A stretch of DNA of 64,000 bases, from assembly GCF_012933445.1 (NCBI RefSeq), contig NZ_JABBNC010000041.1:32997-96996 (forward strand). Reading direction: 5' to 3'. The position numbers and the translations under genes were made by a program. The stretch comes from Actinoplanes sp. TBRC 11911. Lineage in GTDB: Bacteria > Actinomycetota > Actinomycetes > Mycobacteriales > Micromonosporaceae. The notes under the pieces were generated by a model, which saw nothing but the letters and a program-made list of their open reading frames with translations, made no database searches and had not been told where the DNA came from. This document shows positions 47,265-56,392 of the stretch, in pieces. The stretch's first letter is position 1; each line of letters opens with the position of its first letter.

Positions 47265-48384
47265 GGGTCACCGTCCCCAGCGTGACGTCGTAGTGGGTGC
47301 CGTTCAGCGTAACCGGGACGTCCTCCGGGACGGCGCAGGTCACCAGCAGCTGGGCGGCGTCGGCCACCAGGGCCGCCAACCGGTCGCGGCGGCCGCCGTC
47401 GAGCTCGGCGAAGACGTCGTCGAGGATCAGCACCGGCTCGATGCCGTCGGAGCGCAGCAGGTCGTACGCGGCCAGGCGCAACGCGAGGGCGAACGACCAG
47501 GACTCGCCGTGGCTGGCATAGCCCTTCGCGGGCAGGTCGCCCAGCGCCAGGGTGAGGTCGTCGCGGTGCGGGCCGACCAGGGTGACGCCGCGTTCGATCT
47601 CGGCGGTGCGGCGCTCCTGCAGCGACGCGAGCAGCGCCTCCTCCAGGGCCGGGCGGTCCGCGGTCAGGGTGTCGCCGAGCGGGGACGAATACGCGATGGC
47701 CGCCGACGTGCGGCCGGCCGCGACCGCGTCGTACGCCTTCGTCAGGTGCGGGCCCAGCGCCGCGGTCAGTTCCAGACGGCCGGCCAGCAGTTCCGCGCCG
47801 TGCCGGGCCAGATGCTGATCCCAAACGGTCAACGTGGACAGATCGGCGCTCTTGCTGCCGCCGACCTTGCGGGTCAGGTACGCCGAGCGCAGCAGCGCGT
47901 TGCGTTGTTTGATCACCCGGTCGTAGTCGGCGCGGACACCGGCGTAGCGGGGCTGCCGCTGGACCAGCAGGTCGTCGAGGTAGCGGCGCCGTTCGGACGG
48001 ATCACCGCGGACCAGTTCCAGATCCTCCGGGGCGAACAACACCATGCGCAGCGCCCCGATGATCTCGCGGGGGCGCCGGACCGGGGATCGGTTGAGACGG
48101 GCCCGGTTGGCCTTGCCGGGAACGATCTCCAGTTCGACCAGCAGCTCGCGTCCATCGTGGACGATCTCGCACCGGATGACGGCGGACGCGGCGCCGGCCC
48201 GGACCAGCGGCGCGTCCGTGGCCACCCGGTGACTGTCCAGTGTGGCCACGTAGCCGAGGGCCTCGACCAGATTGGTCTTGCCCATGCCGTTCTGGCCGAC
48301 CAGGACCGATACGCCCGGGTCGAGGTCGACCGCCACCCGCTGGTAGGAGCGGAAGTCGGTCAGCTCGACCCGGCGTACATGCAT
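47254..48384 (-). CDS. recF: DNA replication/repair protein RecF
   Basis: 376 residues, complete. Walker A VGQNGMGKTNLVEALGY is at residues about 30-46. The signature and Walker B are near the C-terminus (ESWSFALALRLAAYDLLRS, then VLILDDVFAELDGGRR). RecF helps load RecA at gaps and acts at stalled forks. The first residues MHVRRVELTDFRSYQRV are typical. The ATG at 48384 is used; the upstream ribosome binding site is weak. It overlaps dciA by 11 nt and follows gnd by 56 nt. Confidence 0.97.
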   Translation of the reverse strand: MHVRRVELTDFRSYQRVAVDLDPGVSVLVGQNGMGKTNLVEALGYVATLDSHRVATDAPLVRAGAASAVIRCEIVHDGRELLVELEIVPGKANRARLNRSPVRRPREIIGALRMVLFAPEDLELVRGDPSERRRYLDDLLVQRQPRYAGVRADYDRVIKQRNALLRSAYLTRKVGGSKSADLSTLTVWDQHLARHGAELLAGRLELTAALGPHLTKAYDAVAAGRTSAAIAYSSPLGDTLTADRPALEEALLASLQERRTAEIERGVTLVGPHRDDLTLALGDLPAKGYASHGESWSFALALRLAAYDLLRSDGIEPVLILDDVFAELDGGRRDRLAALVADAAQLLVTCAVPEDVPVTLNGTHYDVTLGTVTRAG

Positions 48385-48440
48385 CTCGTCAGAATTTCCC
48401 TTGGCTTTGCAGTACGGCGAAGCCGTTTTGGTGGCTCGGC

Positions 48441-49313
48441 TCAGCTGACGACGGCGTGGCCGCCGAACTGCTGGCGCAGCGCGGCGACGGCCTTCATGGC
48501 CGGCGAGTCGTCCTGGCGGGACTCGAAACGAGCGAACAGCGACGCGGCGATCACGTGCAGCGGCACCGAGAGGCGGACGGCCTCGTCGACGGTCCAGCGA
48601 CCCTCGCCGGTGTCCTCCGCGTACCCCTTGAGCTTGGCCAGCTCGGGGTCGCCGTCGAGCGCGCGGTCGAGCAGGTCGAGCAGCCAGGACTTGACGACGC
48701 TGCCCTCTCGCCAGCTCTTGATCGCGCCGGGCACGTTGTCCACCCACTCCGAGGACTCGAGCAGCTCCCAGCCCTCGGCCAGGGCCTGCATCATGCCGTA
48801 CTCGATGCCGTTGTGGACCATCTTGGTGTAGTGGCCGGCGCCGACCGGGCCGGCGTGCACGAAGCCGAACTCGCCGGCCGGCTTCAGCGCGTCGAAGATC
48901 GGCTGTGCCATCTGGACATGCTTGGCGTCGCCGCCGACCATCAGGGCGTAGCCGTTCTGGCTGCCCCAGATGCCGCCGGAGACACCGCAGTCCATGTACC
49001 CGATGCCCTTGGTGGCGAGCCGCTCGGCCCGCGGACGGTCGTCGGTGAACTTCGAATTCCCACCGTCGATGATCAGGTCGCCCTCGGAGAGAAGGTCGGC
49101 CAGCTGGTCGATGGTGCTCTCGGTGATCTCGCCGGCCGGCACCATGGTCCACACGACGCGCGGGGCCTGGAGCTTGCCGACCATCTCTTTCAGCGAGCCC
49201 GCGTCGCGGATCTCCGGGTGGTGGTCGTACCCGACGACCTCGTGGCCGGCGGCACGGATGCGGTCGCGCATGTTGCCGCCCATCCGTCCGAGACCGATAA
49301 GGCCAAGCTGCAT
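48441..49313 (-). CDS. gnd: 6-phosphogluconate dehydrogenase, decarboxylating (short type)
   Basis: 290 residues, the NAD(P)-dependent short form. Motifs are GLIGLGRMGGNMRDRIRAAG (nucleotide site), TMVPAGEITESTIDQLADLL, LIIDGGNSKF, YMDCGVSGGIWGSQNGYALM and VGAGHYTKMVHNGIEYGMMQ with the catalytic Lys-Asn. It oxidises 6-phosphogluconate to ribulose-5-phosphate, CO2 and NAD(P)H. A gnd between dnaN and recF is a known feature of Streptomyces, Micromonospora and relatives. The ATG is preceded by GGGGGA. Confidence 0.96.
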   Translation of the reverse strand: MQLGLIGLGRMGGNMRDRIRAAGHEVVGYDHHPEIRDAGSLKEMVGKLQAPRVVWTMVPAGEITESTIDQLADLLSEGDLIIDGGNSKFTDDRPRAERLATKGIGYMDCGVSGGIWGSQNGYALMVGGDAKHVQMAQPIFDALKPAGEFGFVHAGPVGAGHYTKMVHNGIEYGMMQALAEGWELLESSEWVDNVPGAIKSWREGSVVKSWLLDLLDRALDGDPELAKLKGYAEDTGEGRWTVDEAVRLSVPLHVIAASLFARFESRQDDSPAMKAVAALRQQFGGHAVVS

Positions 49314-49353
49314 GGTGGTTCCCCCTAGATCTGTGTTTCTCTCACGCTCAGTA

Positions 49354-50487
49354 TCAGCGCGTTACCCGGATCGGCATGATCAGATAGCGGTATCCGGGCA
49401 CGATTTCGCCGTTTTCGGCTGCGGGGGAGATCACAGCAGGTTTGAAAGCGTCGACGAACGACAACAGGGCATTGGGTGAACCCAGGTTCTGCAGTCCGTC
49501 GATCAGGTACTGCGGGTTGAAGCCGATGGTCAACGGCTCGCCCGTGAAGGCAGCCTCCATCGCCTCGCTGGCCCGCGCCTCTTCCGTCCCACCGGCCTCG
49601 ACCACCAGGCCGTCCTCGCTGAAGCTCAGCAGCACCGGGGTGGTGCGCTCGGCGACCAGCGCGACGCGGCGGACCACCTCGACGAGCGCCGCCACGGCCA
49701 CCCGGGCCTCGGCGTTGTGGCTGGCCGGGAACAGCGAGCGGACCGGCGGGTAGTTCGCCCCGTCGAGCAGCCGGCTCGTCGTCCGCCGGGTGCCACCGGC
49801 GAAGCCGATCATGCCCTCGCCGGCGTTGCCCTGGGCGAGCGCGAGGGTGACCGAGCCGCCGAGCGGTCCGAGGGTCTTGGCAGTGTCGTTCAGCGTCTTT
49901 GCCGGAACCAGCGCGTTCAGGCTGATCTCCGGGTCGTCGGGGGTCCACTCCATCTCGCGCATGGCGAGCCGGTATCGGTCGGTCGCGAGCATCGCGATGT
50001 TCGACCCGTTGAGCTCGATGCGCACGCCGGTCATCATCGGCAGCGTCTCGTCGCGCCCGGCGGCAATGGCGACCTGCGCGACGGCGGCGGCGAACCCGGC
50101 CGCGTCGACCGTGCCGGCGCTGGACGGCATCTCGGGCAGCGTCGGGTAATCCTCCACCGGCATGGTCGGCAGCGTGAAACGGGCGCTGCCGCAGACCAGC
50201 TCGAGATGGGCACCGACGGCGGCGATGTCGACCGGCTTGGCCGGGAGCGCCTTGGTGATCTCGGCGAGCAGGCGGCCGGAGACCAAGGCGGCGCCGTCCG
50301 CGTCGGCCTGCACCTCGACCGTCACCTGGCTGGACACCTCGTAGTCGAAGCCGGAGACCTGCAACCTGCCGTCGGTCACTCGGAGCATGACACCGGCGAG
50401 CACCGGCACCGACGGCCGGCTGGGCAGGCTCTTCGCCGTCCATGCCACGGCGTCGGCGAGTGAGTCTCGCTCCACCCGGAACTTCAT
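49354..50487 (-). CDS. dnaN: DNA polymerase III beta clamp
   Basis: 377 residues: three clamp folds with MKFRVERDSLADAVAWTAKS, SSQVTVEVQADADGAALVSG, ELNGSNIAMLATDRYRLAMR and the C-terminal RYLIMPIRV that carries the protein-binding pocket residues. The dimer encircles DNA and tethers polymerase III and other partners. The ATG is preceded by GGAGGA. It lies just beside oriC, 1.1 kb from dnaA. Confidence 0.97.
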   Translation of the reverse strand: MKFRVERDSLADAVAWTAKSLPSRPSVPVLAGVMLRVTDGRLQVSGFDYEVSSQVTVEVQADADGAALVSGRLLAEITKALPAKPVDIAAVGAHLELVCGSARFTLPTMPVEDYPTLPEMPSSAGTVDAAGFAAAVAQVAIAAGRDETLPMMTGVRIELNGSNIAMLATDRYRLAMREMEWTPDDPEISLNALVPAKTLNDTAKTLGPLGGSVTLALAQGNAGEGMIGFAGGTRRTTSRLLDGANYPPVRSLFPASHNAEARVAVAALVEVVRRVALVAERTTPVLLSFSEDGLVVEAGGTEEARASEAMEAAFTGEPLTIGFNPQYLIDGLQNLGSPNALLSFVDAFKPAVISPAAENGEIVPGYRYLIMPIRVTR

Positions 50488-51587
50488 GCTGTCCTCCGCG
50501 TCGCTTCTCTATGGGGGTCGCGACCCCTCACGAACTGTATTGCGCCCAGCAAGTCGGTGCGGCCCCGGCCCCGATGCCTGTGAACTGAGCCGGAGGAGCG
50601 GGAAGCCGCGAGCGGCCATCCACACAATCCCCAACGCCGAAGATTTCTTTTTGTTGTCTAAGAAAAATCTCTCGTCGTAATCATCGGGGCTGTGCATAGT
50701 GTGGAGAACCCGAGTTAGTGCAGGTCAAGAGGTTATCCACCGGTGACTGACCGGTGGATAACCGGGGTACAAACCTGGGTCTGCGTCCACAGTCTCCGAC
50801 GCGGCAGGCCTTTGTCCACCGTTGTCCACCGGCTATCCACCGGATATCCACGGGGTTTGTCCCCCGACCTGTGCATAACGCCGGGACGCTACCGCCTCGT
50901 CGTCCCCAGATCCTTCAACAGGATTTCCACAGGTCTCGATCGTCGGTGGACAACTTCGTGACGCTCGGTGATTGTCCACATCGATTTCCACAGAGTTCAT
51001 CCACATCTGTGGGTTGTCGCGCGACACGTTGTCCACCGATGTGGATAAAGGCCTGTGGATGCCTGTGGATTGGTGTGGACAACGTTGGCACGAATCCGTG
51101 TCGTCGAAACGTTGACGAACCGACGCTGCGTATGCGTCCCAACGAGTGCTCGGTTCGGGTCCTGAACCCATGATCACGGTGGATAACCGGCCCTGTGAGC
51201 CTGTGGATAAGTCGCGGGGAAGTGTGCTTGAGCAGGGCAAACGTGCGCCTGTGGATTGTGTAGAACCGAGCTTTCGACGCCGTGCGCGGGTGAGCTGTGG
51301 ACAACCGCGGCCGGTGCGCCTGGCGGGCCCTGTGGGTGGCGCGGAGGCGGCCTGTGGACGGTTGTGGGCGATGCCGAAGTGGTGTGGATCGCACTGTTCG
51401 GCTGCCGGAAACCACGATCGGGTGCCAGGCTGCGGGTGCGGGCGGCGGGCAACCGTCGTGCGGATGTGGTGAACCGGCCGGAAGCGGCGTGGGGAGCGGG
51501 AGTGCCTCGGTGCCGGCGCTCCAAAGGTGGGTGCGGCCCTGGTGCTTTTGTGGGCTGGGCTGCCTCGTACCTCTTATATGGCCGTTT
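50488..51587. other. oriC
   Basis: 1.1 kb between dnaN and dnaA with a dense set of DnaA boxes in both directions. Perfect TTGTCCACA lies at 50972-50980 and, on the minus strand, at 51074-51082 and 51296-51304; TTATCCACA lies on the minus strand at 51040-51048 and 51202-51210. One-base variants (TTGTCCACC or TTATCCACC) occur at 50733-50741, 50812-50820, 50822-50830 and 51029-51037, and on the minus strand at 50753-50761, 50945-50953 and 51178-51186. An AT-rich patch (50640-50695), next to dnaN, is a candidate unwinding element. No protein gene fits in this interval. Confidence 0.93.
50731..50763. repeat. Perfect palindrome of two opposed DnaA boxes
   Basis: GGTTATCCACCGGT (50731-50744) and ACCGGTGGATAACC (50750-50763) are exact complements, separated by GACTG. 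Each arm contains the box variant TTATCCACC. It sits about 40 nt from the AT-rich patch. Confidence 0.95.
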
Positions 51588-53306
51588 TTACGTGTTCTGC
51601 TTGATGCGGTTGGTGAGCTCGGCGATCTGGTTGTAGAGCGAGCGCCGCTCGGCCATGTGCTGACGGATCTTGCGGTCGGCGTGCATGACGGTGGTGTGGT
51701 CGCGGCCGCCGAACGCCTGGCCGATGCGCGGGAGCGAGAGATCGGTGAGTTCGCGGCAGAGGTACATCGCGACCTGGCGTGCGTTGACCAGCACCCGGCT
51801 GCGCGAGTGGCCGCGGAGATCCTCGAGGCTGACGCCGAAGTAGTCGGCGGTGGACACCATGATCTGGTCGGCGGTGATCTCCGGGCCGGCGCCGTCCGGC
51901 ATGAAGTCGCGCAGGACCTCCTCGGCCAGGCCAAGCTGCACCGGAGAGCGGGTGAGACTCGCGAACGCGGTCACCCGGATCAGGGCGCCCTCCAGCTCGC
52001 GGATCGAGTTCGAGACCCGGGACGCGATGAATTCGAGCACGTCGTCGGGGGCGTACATGCGTTCCTGCGCGGCCTTCTTCTGCAGAATCGCGATGCGCGT
52101 CTCGAGGTCGGGCGGCTGGATGTCGGCGAGCAGGCCCCACTCGAAGCGGGTGCGCATGCGATCTTCCAGCGTGGCCAGCTGGCGCGGTGAGCGGTCCGAG
52201 CTGATGACGATCTGCTTGTTGGCGTTGTGCAGCGTATTGAAGGTGTGGAAGAACTCCTCCTGGGTGCGCTCGCGGTTCTCCAGGAACTGGATGTCGTCGA
52301 TCAGCAGGATGTCGACGTCGCGGTAGCGCCGCTGGAACGCCTGGGTCTTGTCGTCGCGCAGGCTGTTGATGAAGTCGTTGGTGAACTCTTCGGTGGAGAC
52401 GTAACGCACGGATCGGGCATGGCCCAGCGTCGTGGCGTAGTGGCCGATCGCGTGCAGCAGATGCGTCTTGCCCAGACCCGAACTGCCATAGATGAAGAGC
52501 GGGTTGTACGCCTTCGCGGGTGACTCGGCGACGGCGACCGAAGCGGCGTGCGCGAATCGGTTGGACGAGCCGATGACGAACGTCTCGAACATGTACTTCG
52601 GGTTGAGCCGGTTGCCGTCGTTCGTGCCGCGCGGGTTGCTCGACGGCCGGATGTCCAGCGGGGCGCGGCCCGGACCGTTGTCGCCGGGGTCGTCCGCGCG
52701 CCGCTGGTTGGTCGGGCGCTGCGCGGTGTCGGCGGTCATCCGGTGCACCGGGGCGTCGTTGGTCGGCGGGAGCTCCGGGATCATCTCCGGCGGCGCCGGG
52801 GCCGGGACGGTGGGTGCCGGCGGCAGGTCGGCGAACAGCGGCTCCTGGCCGCCGCGGGCGACGGGCACGCCGATCGGGTACGCCGGTGGGGCCGCGGACC
52901 GTTGCGCGGAGCCGGTCGGGTACGGGTCGTAGGCGGGTGGCTCCGGCTGGCGTGGCGCGTCGGCGTAGTGCCGGGGCTGCGGCTCGTCCGGCGCGGCCGG
53001 CTCGATCGGCGTTCCGTAGACCGTGCCGGGCAGGCCGGTGCCGTCCTCCGGGGGCTTCACGGTGACGGCGACCTGGATCGGACGGTTCAGCCGGCGGCTC
53101 AGCGCCTCGGTGATCGCCGGCCGCAGCCGGGACTCGATCACATCGCGGGTGAAGGCGTCGGGGACGGCCAGCAGGGCCGTGTCCTCCACGATGGCGCGCA
53201 GCTGGGTCAGCTGGAGATAGGCGCGCTGCTGACGCGACGAGATCTCGTCGGCCAGTTCGTCCAGCGTCGCCTTCCACACACCGCTCAGGTCGACCTGATC
53301 GGCCAC
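51588..53306 (-). CDS. dnaA: Chromosomal replication initiator DnaA
   Basis: About 572 residues. Domain I covers the first 85 (LSGVWKATLDELADEISSRQ, FTRDVIESRLRPAITEAL). A long Pro-rich linker of about 150 residues follows (domain II; actinobacterial DnaA proteins are long here). The AAA+ domain has Walker A GSSGLGKTHLLHA near residue 275, Walker B DILLIDDIQF, and the Arg-finger region RFEWGLLADIQPPDLETRIA. Domain IV ends with GQAFGGRDHTTVMHADRKI, the DNA-binding signature. GTG at 53306 is preceded by GGGGGTGG; the frame remains open upstream to 53414, but those residues are not family-like. Confidence 0.97.
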   Translation of the reverse strand: MADQVDLSGVWKATLDELADEISSRQQRAYLQLTQLRAIVEDTALLAVPDAFTRDVIESRLRPAITEALSRRLNRPIQVAVTVKPPEDGTGLPGTVYGTPIEPAAPDEPQPRHYADAPRQPEPPAYDPYPTGSAQRSAAPPAYPIGVPVARGGQEPLFADLPPAPTVPAPAPPEMIPELPPTNDAPVHRMTADTAQRPTNQRRADDPGDNGPGRAPLDIRPSSNPRGTNDGNRLNPKYMFETFVIGSSNRFAHAASVAVAESPAKAYNPLFIYGSSGLGKTHLLHAIGHYATTLGHARSVRYVSTEEFTNDFINSLRDDKTQAFQRRYRDVDILLIDDIQFLENRERTQEEFFHTFNTLHNANKQIVISSDRSPRQLATLEDRMRTRFEWGLLADIQPPDLETRIAILQKKAAQERMYAPDDVLEFIASRVSNSIRELEGALIRVTAFASLTRSPVQLGLAEEVLRDFMPDGAGPEITADQIMVSTADYFGVSLEDLRGHSRSRVLVNARQVAMYLCRELTDLSLPRIGQAFGGRDHTTVMHADRKIRQHMAERRSLYNQIAELTNRIKQNT

Positions 53307-53881
53307 CGCCGCGCCACCCCCATCGCCACCGACCCCCGGTGGACCTTTGTCCGGCTCTACCGCCCTGCCCGTCGCTGCCCGCGGGCAACGACGGCTCCCC
53401 CTAACCCAGCACATTTAACGTGCTGAACACGTTCGGCGCCACCGGCTGTCCACAGGTTATCCACAACCTGTGCAGGCGCCGGCGGTCGCACCCCGGCCGG
53501 ATGGTCGGCAGACTCCCGGAGCCTGAAACGGCGCGGTTTGTACAGGCTCATCGTGGCGAACGATTCACCTGCTTGTCTGGTTTTGCCTGATTGGTCGTGG
53601 TATGCGTACAGCACTGATGACCAGCAAACGGGCACGCTAACAGCGAGGTCGCGTCAGCATCAACTCTCGTTGCGGCGGGCAAGCGCCCGGTGGCGGGAAA
53701 AGCTTCACAACGCGCGTAGACGGGCGGATTCGACGGTTCGTTGGTCGGCGCGCCGCCGAGCTATGGTTGACCGGCGCGATGGCCCTGCGTAGGGTCGAGC
53801 GGTTGCTCCGCCGCGCTCTGCTAAAGTGGCGTCTTGCAGCTTTGATGCCCCCTGGATGTAGTACGAAGACGGAGTTTTAAC
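53307..53881. other. dnaA-rpmH intergenic region
   Basis: 575 nt with the divergent promoters. DnaA boxes are found at 53446-53454 (CTGTCCACA) and 53457-53465 (TTATCCACA, perfect). They lie inside the dyad CACAGGTT-ATCCAC-AACCTGTG (53451-53472), which fits autoregulation by DnaA. The region 53770-53880 upstream of rpmH is a little AT-richer. No gene was recognised. Confidence 0.75.
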
Positions 53882-54019
53882 GTGAGCAAGCGCACCTACC
53901 AGCCGAACAATCGCCGGCGTGCCAAGACCCACGGCTTCCGGCTGCGCATGCGCACCCGGGCCGGGCGTGCCATTCTTGCCAACCGCCGCGCCAAGGGTCG
54001 CGACACGCTTTCGGCCTGA
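53882..54019 (+). CDS. rpmH: 50S ribosomal protein L34
   Basis: 45 residues: MSKRTYQPNNRRRAKTHGFR is followed by the usual LRMRTRAGRAILANRRAKGR and a short LSA end. It is the full length of L34, a highly basic protein in the large subunit. The GTG at 53882 is preceded by GACGGAG at 7 nt. It is the first gene of the rpmH-rnpA-yidD-yidC-jag-rsmG group, which is divergent from dnaA, as in almost all Gram-positive chromosomes. Confidence 0.98.
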   Translation: MSKRTYQPNNRRRAKTHGFRLRMRTRAGRAILANRRAKGRDTLSA

Positions 54020-54055
54020 GCCGATTGCCTGTCAGGCCGGAATGTCCAGGTAGTC

Positions 54056-54412
54056 GTGCTGGCCGCGGCGCAACGACTGCGGCGTAGCGCGGAATTCGCC
54101 GCAGCGATCCGTGGTGGTCGCCGGGCTGGCCGGGGCACCGTCGTAGTTCATCTGTTCCTCGAGGAGCCGGCGCAGGCCTCCACGGCACGCGCCGGCTTCG
54201 TCGTATCTAAAGCAATCGGAAACGCCGTGGTCCGTAACAAGGTCCGCCGCCGGCTCCGCCATCTGGTCCGACCCCTGCTCGCTGATCTTCCGGCCGGTTC
54301 CCTGCTGGTGGTCCGGGCTCTTCCCCCGGCCTCTGAGGCGTCCTTCGCGACCCTCGGCGGCGACCTCGCAGCCGCCCTCGCAGCGGCCCGCAAGCCCCGG
54401 CGGCCACGATGA
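54056..54412 (+). CDS. rnpA: Ribonuclease P protein component
   Basis: 118 residues. The motifs RLRRSAEFAAAIRGGRRAGR, GFVVSKAIGNAVVRNKVRRR and LLVVRALPPASEASFATL are those of RnpA; the RNR-like region NKVRRRLRHLVR binds the P RNA. It works with rnpB RNA to mature the 5' ends of tRNAs. GTG at 54056 has AGGTAG upstream. It overlaps yidD by 4 nt (ATGA). Confidence 0.95.
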   Translation: MLAAAQRLRRSAEFAAAIRGGRRAGRGTVVVHLFLEEPAQASTARAGFVVSKAIGNAVVRNKVRRRLRHLVRPLLADLPAGSLLVVRALPPASEASFATLGGDLAAALAAARKPRRPR

Positions 54413-54666
54413 GCGTGGTTGCCCGTGTGCTGAGTGCGATGGTCGTCGCGTACCGTCGTTACGTGAGTCCGGCGCTGCCGGCCCGTTGTCGGTTCTATCC
54501 CTCGTGCAGTGCGTACGCGTTAGAGGCGTTCGCAAAGCACGGTGCCGTGCGAGGGACGGGTCTGACGGTCTGGCGGCTCCTACGCTGCCAACCCTTCCAC
54601 CCCGGCGGGTACGACCCAGTGCCCGACCCGATCCGTCACCGTCCTGCCGATGTGACTGGAGCCTGA
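54409..54666 (+). CDS. yidD: Membrane protein insertion efficiency factor YidD
   Basis: 85 residues: RYVSPALPARCRFYPSCSAY is the diagnostic block, followed by ALEAFAKHGAVRGTGLTVWR and LLRCQPFHPGGYDPVP. All three conserved Cys (RCRFYPSC and LRCQPF) are present. It helps YidC in membrane insertion by an unclear mechanism. Start codon overlaps the rnpA stop (ATGA); the yidC start is 1 nt after the stop. Confidence 0.96.
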   Translation: MSVVARVLSAMVVAYRRYVSPALPARCRFYPSCSAYALEAFAKHGAVRGTGLTVWRLLRCQPFHPGGYDPVPDPIRHRPADVTGA

Positions 54667-54667
54667 T

Positions 54668-55696
54668 TTGAGTCTCGACTGGATCTACTTCGCCATTTCG
54701 TGGATCCTCCTGAAATGGCACGCCCTGTGGGAGGCCATCGGGCTTGGCGGGCGCTTCCTGGGCACGAACTGGTCCTGGGTGCTGGCCATCGTGTTCCTGG
54801 TGGTGACCATCCGGATCATCCTCTTCCCGATCTTCGTGAAGCAGATCAAGAGCCAGCGCGCGATGCAGGCCCTGCAGCCGAAGGTCAAGGAGCTTCAGGC
54901 GAAGCACAAGGGTGACCGGGAGACGCTCCAGAAAGAAATGATGGAGCTCTACAAGACGGAGAAGGCGAACCCGCTCATGGGCTGCCTTCCGATGGTCTTG
55001 CAGATCCCGGTCTTCCTGGGCCTGTTCCACACGCTGCGCCGACTCAACCCGGACAACCAGCAGACCACGCTGTACGGGTGGACCGCCGACCAGTTCCACG
55101 ACGCGACCCACGCGACGCTGTTCACCGCGCCGATCGCCTCGAAGTTCGGTTCCACGCCGGCCGAGCTGGCCGCGCTCGGCGCGAACAGCACCACGGTCAA
55201 GATCATCGCGGGTGTCCTGGTCCTCATCATGATGGCCACGACCTACCTGACCAGCCGTCAGATGATCCTCAAGACCGGCTGGGCCGAGGACCCGCAGCAG
55301 AAGATGATCCAGCGCCTGATGCTCTACGGCATCCCGCTGTCGCTGCTCATCTCCGGCTCGATCTTCCCGATCGGTGTGATCATCTACTGGGTCACGAACA
55401 ACTTGTTCACGCTCGCCCAGCAGCAGTGGGTGCTGCGTAAGTACCCGCCACCGCAGATGGCCGGCCGCACCACCTCGTCGGCCCGCCCGGCGTCGAGCAC
55501 CGCCAAGCCCGCCACCAACGGCACGGCGAAGAACCCGGTTCAGCCCGCGCGCACCGGTGGCCTGTTCGGCCGCAAGCAGCAGCAGGAAGAGCCGGTCCGC
55601 CCGGTCGTGGACACCAAGGCGCTGGCGCCCAAGCCCGGCGCCAAACCGGTGAATCCGAAGAAGGGCGCGAGACCGGCCAGCAAACCCAAGGGATGA
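54668..55696 (+). CDS. yidC: Membrane insertase YidC
   Basis: 342 residues, Gram-positive type without a signal-peptidase II site. The five TM helices include WVLAIVFLVVTIRIILFPIF, MGCLPMVLQIPVFLGLFHTL, and VKIIAGVLVLIMMATTYLTS, plus SLLISGSIFPIGVIIYWVTN. The hydrophilic groove Arg is in the segment VTIRIILFP. A basic, Pro/Ala-rich tail of about 80 residues follows. YidC inserts membrane proteins alone or with SecYEG. TTG at 54668 is the start, placed by the family sequence MSLDWIYFAISWILLKWHA. Confidence 0.95.
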   Translation: MSLDWIYFAISWILLKWHALWEAIGLGGRFLGTNWSWVLAIVFLVVTIRIILFPIFVKQIKSQRAMQALQPKVKELQAKHKGDRETLQKEMMELYKTEKANPLMGCLPMVLQIPVFLGLFHTLRRLNPDNQQTTLYGWTADQFHDATHATLFTAPIASKFGSTPAELAALGANSTTVKIIAGVLVLIMMATTYLTSRQMILKTGWAEDPQQKMIQRLMLYGIPLSLLISGSIFPIGVIIYWVTNNLFTLAQQQWVLRKYPPPQMAGRTTSSARPASSTAKPATNGTAKNPVQPARTGGLFGRKQQQEEPVRPVVDTKALAPKPGAKPVNPKKGARPASKPKG

Positions 55697-55792
55697 TCGC
55701 GGCCCGAACGCTGGTAGGGCGTTCGGGCGCTCCCCTTTCAGACCTGCCCGCGCCGCGTGCGCGGGGAACATCGTGAGTACGGAGATGAGAAC

Positions 55793-56392
55793 GTGACCGA
55801 CACCAGCACGCCCGATTCGTCGGTCTCCGCCGCGTCCTCGTCCGACGACGCTGCCACCTCGGGTGAGGTTGCCGTCTCGACGTCGACCGAGTCGTCCGAG
55901 GAGACCAAGAAATCGGAGACCGTTGCCTCCGACAGTGACCTGTTCCGGCAGAGCGAGATCGCGGCCGACTACGTCGAAGGCCTGCTGGACATCCTCGACT
56001 ACGACGGCGACATCGACGAGCTCGTGTCGGCGGGCCGCCCGATGGTCGAGGTGGTCGGCGGCCGGCTGCAGCCGCTCGTGGGGCAGCGCGGCGCGACCCT
56101 GGAGGCCCTGCAGGAGCTGACCCGGTTGGCGATCTTCCGGGCCACCGGCTCGCCGAGCCGCCTGCTGCTCGACATCGGCGGCTACCGTGCGACCCGCCGC
56201 AAGGAACTCGCCGCGGTCGCCCGCAACGCGGTGGAAAAGGTCAAGGAACACGGCGATCCCGTACGCCTCGAGCCCATGTCGGCGTTCGAGCGCAAGTGTG
56301 TGCACGACGTGGTGAACGCGATCTCCGGGGTGGAGAGCGAGTCGGAGGGTGTCGAGCCCAACCGGCGCATCGTGGTGCGTGTGGCCGACTGA
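55793..56392 (+). CDS. jag: Jag/KhpB-like RNA-binding protein
   Basis: 199 residues. The first 55 are Ser/Thr/Asp-rich and disordered. A KH domain follows (VEVVGGRLQPLVGQRGATLE, LQELTRLAIFRATGSPSRLL), then a C-terminal R3H domain with RRKELAAVARNAVEKVKEHG and RLEPMSAFERKCVHDVV. Jag/KhpB binds RNA and influences cell division in pneumococcus; its link to YidC is by conserved gene order. GTG at 55793 is preceded by GGAGATGAG. The stop overlaps the rsmG start by 1 nt (TGATG). Confidence 0.94.
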   Translation: MTDTSTPDSSVSAASSSDDAATSGEVAVSTSTESSEETKKSETVASDSDLFRQSEIAADYVEGLLDILDYDGDIDELVSAGRPMVEVVGGRLQPLVGQRGATLEALQELTRLAIFRATGSPSRLLLDIGGYRATRRKELAAVARNAVEKVKEHGDPVRLEPMSAFERKCVHDVVNAISGVESESEGVEPNRRIVVRVAD

